From Aralia elata (taxonomy: Eukaryota > Streptophyta > Magnoliopsida > Apiales > Araliaceae), in NCBI GenBank assembly GCA_034770075.1, contig CM068385.1:42306721-42370720 (forward strand): 64,000 bases of DNA, read 5' to 3'. Below are positions 56,164-64,000 of the stretch, in pieces (position 1 is the stretch's first letter; every line of letters starts with the position of its first letter). The position numbers and the translations under genes are program-made. The notes beneath the pieces were generated by a model. That model saw only the letters and a list, made by a program, of their open reading frames with translations. It made no database searches and was not told the origin of the DNA.

Positions 56164-59021
56164 TTGGAAGACATGTTCAAGGCATTCATGAATCAGACAC
56201 AGCAGTTCCAGCAGGAAACGAAAAATTTGGTTCAAGAATTGAGAAATCAGATAGGTCAACTTGCCACCACAGTGGGGAGGTTGAATTCTCAAGGTTCAGG
56301 AAAGTTGCCCTCTCAAACAGTTGTCAATCCAAGGGAGAATGCTAGTGCAATTACACTAAGGAATGGAAAAGAGTTGGAAGTACCTAAAGCAGTTACGGAA
56401 ATCGAAGAGGACAAAGCTAAAGGGGAGACTGAGACACCGAGAAAAATTGTTACCTCATCTACTCCAGTTAAGACCCCACCGTTGCCGTTTCCACCTGGAA
56501 CACACAAGACTTCAAAGAAGGAGGAAACAGAAAAGGAAATTTTGGAAACTTTCAGGAAGGTAGAGGTAAATATTCCTCTATTGGAGGCCATCAAACAAGT
56601 GCCCAGGTACGCAAAGTTTTTGAAAGAATTGTGTACTAACAAAAGAAAATTGAAAGATGATGAAAAAGTCACGATATGAGAGAATGTGTCAGCAGTGCTT
56701 CAAAGAAAAATGCCCCCTAAATGTAAAGATCCAGGAATGTTTACAATCCCATCTAGAATAGGTAATACCAGATTTGAGAAAGCCATGCTAGATCTAGGAG
56801 CTTCAATAAATGTCATGTCATTGTCTGTATTTGCTTCTTTAAATCTAGGACCTTTGAAACAAACTGGTGTTATCATTCAACTTGCTGATCGTACTAACAC
56901 TTACCCTCAAGGGGTAATTGAAGATGTCTTAGTGCAGGTGAATAAGTTAATATTTTCTGCAGATTTTTACATTGTGGATATGGAAGATGACAGATCTCCA
57001 AATCCTTCACATATCTTGTTAGGGCGGCCATTCTTGAAAACAACAAGGACAATGATCGATGTGCACAATGGGACCTTGACCATGGAATTTGATGGAGAGA
57101 AAATTCAGTTCAATATATATGATGCAATGAGGTACCCTAGTGATGTAAATCATGTTTTTGCTATTGACATCATTAATTCTATAGTGCAGGAATCTTTTGA
57201 TCAAGTACACCAGGAAAGCTTGGAGATGGTCATTACTAACAACTTGGACATGGATAAAGAGGAAGGATTTGACCAAAATCAGGAATTGAAGGAAGTTGTG
57301 GCTGCATTGCACTCTTTACCAAAATTCACAGATAAGTATGCAGTTCAATCAATTCAATTGCCTATTTCTCATAAAAAATTGTTACCATCTGTGGAGCAAG
57401 CTCCAATCATAGAATTGAAACCCTTACCTGTTCACTTGAAATATGCATATTTAGGGACTAATGAAACTTTACCTGTGATTATTGCTAGTAATCTAACCAA
57501 AGTGCAGGAAGAGAAATTGTTGAGAGTCCTAAGGGACCATGTCACAGTGTTTGGTTGGACGATAGCAGATATCAAAGGTATAAGCCCCGCGATGTGCATG
57601 CATAGGATTTTTTTGGATGATGGAGCAAAGCCCACGAGAGAAGCACAACGTAGATTAAATCCACCCATGATGGAGGTAGTCAAGAAAGAGGTGATTAAAT
57701 TGCTTGGTGCAGGCATAATCTACCCCATCTCCGACAGTCAGTGGGTGAGTCCGGTACAGGTAGTTCCGAAAAAGTCTGGAATAATTGTCATCACGAATGA
57801 CAATAATGAGCTAGTACCCACACAGATACAAACAGGATGGAGAGTGTGTATTGACTACAGGAAATTGAATGTTGTAACTCGAAAAGACCACTTTCCTCTT
57901 CCTTTTATTGATCAAATGCTAGAACGATTAGCGGAACATACTTATTATTGCTTTCTAGATGGTTTTTCAGGTTATAATCAGATAGTGATTGCACCCGAAG
58001 ACCAAGAAAAGACCACATTCACGTGTCCATTTGGTACTTTTGCATACTGGAGGATATCGTTTGGACTTTGCAATGCACCAAGTACTTTCCAGCGATGCAT
58101 GGTAAGCAATTTTTCTGATCTTTTAGAAAATTGCATCGAGGTCTTTATGGATGATTTCATAGTACATGGTGATTCTTTGGATTTGTGCTTGGAAAATCTA
58201 ACGCGTGTGCTAGATAGATGCTTGGAGACTAACCTTGTTCTTAATTGGAAAAAGTGTCACTTTATGGTAGAACAGGGTATAGTGCTTGGTCATGTTGTGT
58301 CAGCTAAAGGTTTAGAGGTTGATAAAGCTAAGATAGATACTGTGTCTGCTTTGCCTTACCCCGTCAGTGTACGGGAGATTCGCTCTTTTCTTGGACATGC
58401 AGGTTTCTATCGGAGATTTATCAAAGACTTCTCCAAAATAGCTCTGCCATTATGTAAGTTGCTACAAAAGGATGTGGAATTCCAGTTCGATGAAGCGTGC
58501 AAGGAGGCATTTGACATGTTGAAGAGCCTACTAACTTCCGCACCTGTGATTCAACCGCCAAATTGGAATCTTCCCTTCGAAATAATGTGTGATGCAAGCA
58601 ATTATGCAGTCGGAGCTGTTTTGGGCCAAAGAGTTGACAAAGCTGTCCATGCCATCTATTATGCCTCTAGAACATTGAATGCAGCTCAGATTAACTACTC
58701 GACAACAGAAAAAGAACTTTTGTCTGTTGTTTTTGCTTTAAATAAATTTCGATCTTATTTACTTGGCACTAAAGTTGTAGTTTATTCTGACCATGCAGCT
58801 CTTAGGTATTTGTTAACCAAGAAGGACTCTAAATCCAGGATTATCAGATGGATTCTGCTGTTGCAGGAATTTGACTTGGAAATCAAGGATAAGAAGGGAG
58901 CGGATAACTTGGTAGCAGATCACTTGAGTAGACTGGTGAGAGATGAGGAGGCACTACCATTGTATGATTCCTTTCCAGATGAGCGTCTCTTTTCTATTTA
59001 GGAGGAATTGCCTTGGTATGC
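56164..59021 (+). pseudogene. pol: pol of element F: protease, RT, RNase H, cut before integrase
   Basis: Same frame as gag. Stop TGA at 56677-56679, then 771 open codons to TAG 58999-59001. Protease site LDLGASINVM and ILLGRPFLKTTRTMIDV; RT with WRVCIDYRKLN, FLDGFSGYNQI, catalytic EVFMDDFIVHGDS; RNase H with MCDASNYAVGAVLG (first Asp retained), TTEKELLSVVFALNKF, YSDHAALRYL and VADHLSRL. It ends at LPWYA, where element G starts. RT and RNase H look intact. Confidence 0.9.
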
Positions 59022-59177
59022 TGATGAGTAGGTTTTAACCTACGAGTTAGATACGTTCTAGCGAGATTCTTTTCAGTCTTTCAGTATTTTAGTACCTTTT
59101 TATTTGTGTTTATATTTCTTTTGTAGGATATGGCTGGCTGAGGATCAAAGAAAGCAAAACTGGCTGGGTGCAGGGCA

Positions 59178-59258
59178 TTCTCGCCGGGGCGAGAAGTCCA
59201 GATATAATTTTCTCGCCGGGGCGAGACTTTTGTGAAGGATTTCCTCGCCGGGGCGAGG
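59178..59258. promoter_or_regulatory. GC-rich dyad cluster in U3 of G
   Basis: TTCTCGCCGGGGCGAGAA at 59178-59195, a one-base variant at 59210-59227 and CCTCGCCGGGGCGAGG at 59243-59258. The core is the exact reverse complement of the motif in F. Confidence 0.6.
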
Positions 59259-59374
59259 TTGCGTCTGGTGGAAAAAAAATATAGAAGTTGGCAATCGGGT
59301 ACTTTGGAAAGTTTAAAGCTAGGAAGGATTTCAATTGCTATTTTGATAAGGAGTCTTGAGGAGGTTATTGAGGA

Positions 59375-59382
59375 TATAAATA
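59375..59382 (+). promoter_or_regulatory. TATA box of the G LTR
   Basis: TATAAATA in GGATATAAATAGGAG, about 115 bp after the dyads. Confidence 0.6.
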
Positions 59383-60328
59383 GGAGAATATAACATGGAT
59401 TGACACATATATTCATACATCTACTCACACGAAGATTGAAGATTGAGAGCTGAGCAAGGAGATAGAGAACCAAGTCAAGCTTTGTGAAGAATTCAGATTG
59501 GAGGACGAAGGATTATATTGAGTTTTCTCTTAATCTTTTTATCCTTAATTTGTAATTATTTATGATGACTTATTTTGAATTTCTAGTTTCTATTGTCAGT
59601 ATGAACTAAACCTTTACATTAAGGCTGCAATTGAACCAGTTATATTGATGAATTAATTTTCTATTTAAATTTCAGTTATTCATTCAAGTTGAGTTGTCTA
59701 TCATATTCCATGCTTAATGTTTAAATTGTTTGGCCAACAATTAGCGGAATACCTTAGGTGAATTTGGGAGATGCAATCTAGGGTTAGAACTGAATAAGAT
59801 AGCGTGTATTCTAAATTATTTGCAAGTGTTGAATAATTGGATTTGTAAAGTGAATAGGAATATCTCTTTACTGCACGTAACAATTGGGAATTGGTGCTTA
59901 ATGAGTTTAATCCTGTTATTCTGCATAGGAATATCGTAGAGTTAATTGGATTAGATAGATTTATTTGATCACTTGGAAAAGGGCTTATAAATAAAATTGA
60001 ATTTCTGTTAACAACTCTAATGAAGTGAATAACTGAATGACGTAGACATATTGATTTATGATATATAATTGGGGAAATTGTAGTCTTAATCTTTTAAATC
60101 TGAATTTCAACCTTTGTGATAGTTATCAGTTTTCGTATTAGTTAAATTAGTTTAAATCAAACAACCAATTGGCGATTGTTTAATAGAATAGTCATAGTTT
60201 AGATTGATAGTGGAGATTTAAATCGTAATAATTCCTGTGGGTTCGACACTCTTTCTTATCACTTTATTACTTGTTGATCGTATACACTTGCACGTAATTG
60301 TCGTTATCTAAATCGGACAACAAGTTTT

Positions 60329-60346
60329 TGGCGCCGTTGCCGGGGA
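60329..60346 (+). other. Primer binding site of element G
   Basis: TGGCGCCGTTGCCGGGGA, as in E and F. Confidence 0.88.
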
Positions 60347-60557
60347 TTATTTGTGTTTATAATTTTCAATATCAGTTTAGTTAAGTCTGTTCTAGTTAAG
60401 CAACCTCATTTTTCTTTTGTTTCTTGTTCAGGTGACTTTTGATTCGTTTATACAAACGCGATCAAAACAACCAGAACTCGTGCAGTGTGAGGATAATCTT
60501 GAGAACAAGCTTCGTCAGTTGAGAAAATTCTGTCAGGAGACACTTGAGAAAGAAAAA

Positions 60558-61643
60558 ATGGCTAACGAAGAACAAAAATCATTGAGGGAATATGCTATGC
60601 CTAAGATAGACGAGATCAAATCGAGCATCACGAGACCAGTCATCACTGCTAATTCCTTCGAAATCAAGCCGGGAACAATTCATATGCTTCAGAATGCGGT
60701 ACAGTTTGGGGGTCTAGCCAACGATGATCTAAATGAACACTTGGTTAGTTTCCTGGAGATTTGTGATACCTTCAAATATCCCAATGTGACAGATGATGCA
60801 GTGAGATTACGTCTATTTCCGTTCACACTGAGAGATAAAGCAAAGAGCTGGTTGCACTCACTTCCGCCAGGGTCCATCACAACGTGGGACGATCTAGCTC
60901 AAAAATTCCTAGCGAAATTTTTCCCGCTAGCTAAGTCGGCTAAGTTGAGAAACCAGATTTCTACATTTTGGCAACAACATGGAGAATCACTATACGAGGC
61001 TTGGGAAAGGTTCAAGGAGTTATTGAGAAAATGTCCACATCACGGGCTACCCAAATGGCTACAAGTGCAGACATTCTACAATGGGCTGAATAATGACACT
61101 CGAACATGCATTGATGCAACTCCAGGAGGAGCTCTTATGGATAAAAAGTTTGATGAAGCTTACACCTTGTTAGAGACTATGGCTGCAAATAATTATCAAT
61201 GGCCGACTTCTAGAATGAATCAACAAAAGGTAGCTGGAGTTTTGGAAGTAGATGCGGTCACGGCACTAACAGCTCAGATGGCAGCCATGTCTAAGAAGAT
61301 TGAAGCTTTGGCAGAATCGAAAGTCCAGCAAGTAGCATATGTGTGTGAGCTTTGTGCAGGTGCGCATGGAGCAATAACACTCAGGTTCAAAACCCAGCTC
61401 CTAGAACTCAAAATCCCCTAGGTTTTCAGAACCAAGCTCCACAACATGCAGAAAGGAAGCCGAATTTAGAAGAATCGTTAGCAAGGTTTATCACAGCATC
61501 TGAGAAAAGAATGAATGATCAAGATAAGTTGCTAACTCAGGTAGATTTGAATGTGAAGAGCCAGGCAGTGTCAATTAGGAACTTGGAAAATCAGCTAGGA
61601 CAGTTGGCTCAAGTCTTGAATACTCGACCACAAGAAGCACTTC
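60558..61643 (+). pseudogene. gag: gag of element G, with a small deletion and truncated by H
   Basis: First in-frame ATG 60558 (MANEEQKSLREYAMPK); coding similarity extends upstream to about 60450 (TRSKQPELVQ) without an ATG, so the original start seems lost. The capsid is uninterrupted (FEIKPGTIHML, LRLFPFTLRDKAKSWLHSL, YEAWERFKELLRKCPHHGL). At about 61367 the zinc knuckle (CELCAGAHG) is broken by a deletion with frame change; the linker (NTQVQNPAP ... LENQLGQLAQVL) continues in another frame to 61643. Confidence 0.85.
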
Positions 61644-62530
61644 TGTAATATTCTGAACCCTAATAAGATCTGTAAATGTAAATTATGGGTTTATGAAATG
61701 AAATTTCTTGTTCTGATTTGATATTATGTGATTGTGTATTTTATTAAACAATTAGGTCAAATAAAAATTTTTCGCCAAGCAGCTGTGTCGTGCTTAAATC
61801 GGACAAAATGATTTGTCGTGCTTCTGGCGAATTCACCGAGAAGCGTTTCAACAAATTATTTTTGTAAGCTGTTGTGTCGTGTTTGGAAATGACGAAGTGC
61901 TTTGTCGTACTTCGACATTAATATAATATTATATTAACTGATAAAATTCTAAAATAAGTTAAATAGAGTTTAAAATGTTAAACTCAAATAGAAACCCTAA
62001 TTTGAAAATCCTGATTAATAATAATTGTCCGAATTGATCAAATTAAAACTCTAATTATTGTACAATAATCTTAATTGATGTAATTAAGATTTAAATGATG
62101 AATCATAATATTAATTATGAATTATTAAGATTAAACTAAACCCTAAACGGAAGATTGAAAACCCTAATTGTGGAATTGAAAACCCTAAACCCTAATTAGA
62201 AACTCTAAAACCCTAATTTGGTTCAATAACCCTAAATTATGAAATGTAAAACCTTAATTATGATATATAACCATAATTAGGGTATTACTAAACTTAAATT
62301 AACATCCTGATCATGATTAACAAAAATCTAATTTTAATTAGTAAGTAAAATAAATCAAAAATGAAATCCTAGCCAATAAAAATTAAGCTAGGTGTGCAAG
62401 CTTGTGCTTGACACACTCCAGCACAAGTAGGTGGGTTAGATCAGATGGAAAGCACCACAAGTTCCAAGCTTAGATATTTTTGGGAGCAAGATTTGGAAAA
62501 TAACCTTAGGAAACCCTAAATTCAAGTTGC

Positions 62531-62538
62531 TATAAATA
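62531..62538 (+). promoter_or_regulatory. Putative TATA box of the H LTR
   Basis: TATAAATA in GCTATAAATAGAATG, about 890 bp inside the LTR. Confidence 0.55.
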
Positions 62539-63471
62539 GAATGAGAGGCTGACCATTAGACCCACGAAATTTCAAAGCTTATACACTTATATTACCAGCC
62601 TAAATAAACCCCAACAACCACAAGTACAGAATCAAAAGCCAGAAATCAAATTTTAAAGAAAAAGGTGCACAAAACCCTAATTTATGTTTAATCTTCAAGC
62701 CTGCAAAATTTTTGTGTTTTAGATGTTTAGGAATACTTGTTAACATGTTATTAAGTGATCTGGGCGGTTAAAACATGTTTACATAACACCTAGATATGAA
62801 AATCAAGCCAAAAACTCAAACTGTTCTTGGCAGTCAAGAACAGTCTGACAGGCCTTTTTGTCAGAGTTTTTAATCGGCTTAAAATGTTTGTTTGATGTGT
62901 TTTAAAGCATGAATCAGTAGTATGCCATGTTAGCTTTAAGATCCAATTGGTAGAATAGTTAAATTATCTCTAGGTTAAAAGTTATTAATGGTCAAAACCC
63001 ATTGACCGACCATGGGAGACTGATTTCTGGGTAATCCAGAAATCGTATAAATGTCTGACAGTTTGATGTCAGAGTTTTGATCAACCCAGAAATGACCTAG
63101 ATGACATAGTTTGTGTAGTTTATTGATGTAGAGTTGTTGTATGATATATGAACTACAATCTCGAATCATTAAAACACCTAAACAATCAATCAGTTGAACG
63201 AAATTAACAGTCAAACCACGTTGACCGTTATGACTGGATGAGTTTCTGGGTTACCCAGAAACTCAAGAACAGTCATGAACGGGGTAGTTTGACCATGCTT
63301 TTTAGATCATGATATGATATAGTTTGGGATAAAATTCAACATGTCGTTGTACCCTACCATGTTGGCTATAACAATAAACAGAAATCAAACACAAACATCA
63401 AACGAGCTGAGATTAATTTGAGGTCAAAAGTCACTGTTGGACATTGACCAAGTGTTCTTCATGAAGAACAC

Positions 63472-63549
63472 CTTTAGCGACGAAATTCATGTGCAAACCC
63501 AGAAACCTATTATTCTATGCAGACCGTCGCTAAAGCCCTTTAGCGACGG
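63472..63549. repeat. Inverted repeats of CTTTAGCGACGG near the right edge
   Basis: CCGTCGCTAAAG at 63524-63535 and CTTTAGCGACGG at 63538-63549 form 12-nt perfect arms around CC. A related CTTTAGCGACGA lies at 63472-63483. Such GCGACGG motifs are familiar from CACTA-type subterminal repeats, so a DNA transposon end is possible. Confidence 0.6.
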
Positions 63550-64000
63550 ATTTTTAATAAAAATAAAATAAAAATTAATTAAATAAATTATAAAATATAA
63601 AATAAATATAAAATAATTATTAATAATTAATAAATAAATGCGAAAATTCATTTTTAAATTATAAAAATCCATTTTTAATATTTTTATATATTCTGAAATA
63701 TTATTTAATTTAATTAAATAATAAATAATAATTATGATAAATCATTTAATAATTGTTTTAATTATTTAAAAAATGATATTAAATTATTAAATAATTATAT
63801 TAATTATTTAAAAATGATATTAAGGTAAATAAAATTATTATATATAATAATTAAATAAAATATTAAATATTTAAATATTATTAATGATAAATAAATCATT
63901 TAAATAATATATTAAGTATTTAAAAATTACTTTAAATGATAATTAAATCATTTAAATATCAAATTAAGTTTTAAAAATTATTATAAGTAATAAATAAATT
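63550..64000. other. Extremely AT-rich tract, no gene
   Basis: Almost only A and T, rich in TTAATAA, AATTATTTAAA and similar words. The small ORF on the minus strand is low-complexity. Confidence 0.7.

Larger units (their letters stand above)
53492..59021 (+). mobile_element. Element F: Athila-type element, truncated in pol by element G
   Basis: LTR 53492-54817, PBS, then gag-pol in one continuous frame (54901-59021) broken only by seven stop codons. Inserted in ORF3 of E. The 3' part (integrase, ORF3, LTR) should lie right of the window. Confidence 0.88.
59022..60322 (+). repeat. 5' LTR of element G
   Basis: 1301 bp, TGATGAGTAGGTTTTAACC...GGACAACA. Dyads 59178-59258, TATAAATA at 59375-59382. 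The LTR end (CCTGTGGGTTCGACACT ... CTTGTTGATCGTATACACTTG) resembles that of E. Confidence 0.85.
59022..61643 (+). mobile_element. Element G: Athila-type element, truncated in gag by element H
   Basis: LTR, PBS and most of gag. Inserted in F's pol just after RNase H. The remaining parts should be right of the window. Confidence 0.85.
61644..64000 (+). repeat. Element H: LTR of a chromovirus-like element (cut by window end)
   Basis: Starts TGTAATATTCTGAACCC inside G's gag, like the D LTR start TGTAATACCCCG. AAGCACGACA-type motifs at 61760-61930 match D's U3 in reverse complement at a similar distance from the start. TATAAATA at 62531-62538. No coding ORF. Whether the sequence to 64000 is all LTR cannot be seen. 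Confidence 0.6.

Overview
This 64 kb window looks like repeat-dense, gene-free plant (angiosperm) chromatin. Everything I can identify belongs to LTR retrotransposons, nested inside one another. I see no host gene, tRNA, rRNA or CRISPR array. The plant assignment rests on Ty3/Gypsy lineages known from flowering plants: a chromovirus with a C-terminal chromodomain, a Tat/Ogre-type element with two RNase H domains and an intron between protease and RT, and three Athila-type elements primed from the tRNA-Asp-type site TGGCGCCGTTGCCGGGGA.

Layout, with element names used throughout. D (1-2939, minus): leader and 5' LTR of a chromovirus-like element running off the left edge, inserted in C. C (2940-3432 plus 33454 to about 36330, minus): an old, internally deleted Tat-type element. 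A (3433-33453, minus): a nearly complete chromovirus inserted in C's tandem repeats, with an 1157-aa pol ORF and one amber stop in gag. B (4943-23114, minus): a complete 18.2-kb Tat/Ogre element inside A's left LTR, with perfect target duplications, very similar LTRs, a gag-pol broken at about ten places, and antisense ORFs on the plus strand. About 36331-39832: a non-coding LARD/Copia-like element with a TATA box, an LTR end and an initiator-Met-type PBS. E (5' LTR 44791-47006, body to 53491, plus): a decayed Athila element inserted in that LARD-like sequence. The segment 37046-42000, which carries part of the LARD plus E's LTR, is present again in tandem as 42001-47006. F (53492-59021, plus): Athila inserted in E's third ORF. 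G (59022-61643, plus): Athila inserted in F's pol. H (61644-64000, plus): chromovirus-like LTR inserted in G's gag and cut by the window end.

Relative ages by nesting: C is oldest; D and A lie in C; B lies in A. On the right the order is LARD-like, then E, F, G, H. The right halves of E to H and of C, and the left half of D, should lie outside the window.

Three observations stand out. (i) Five LTR-element families carry clusters of short dyad-symmetric, mostly GC-rich motifs in or next to otherwise AT-rich LTRs. (ii) The two Tat elements share an antisense gene with conserved splice sites and a plant-mobile-domain-like protein. (iii) B's 3' region holds a two-level tandem repeat: 140-bp units, each built of four 35-bp subunits. 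Function of the genes: gag forms the particle, PR/RT/RH/INT copy and insert the element, and the LTRs supply promoter and ends. No element here has a fully intact gag-pol.
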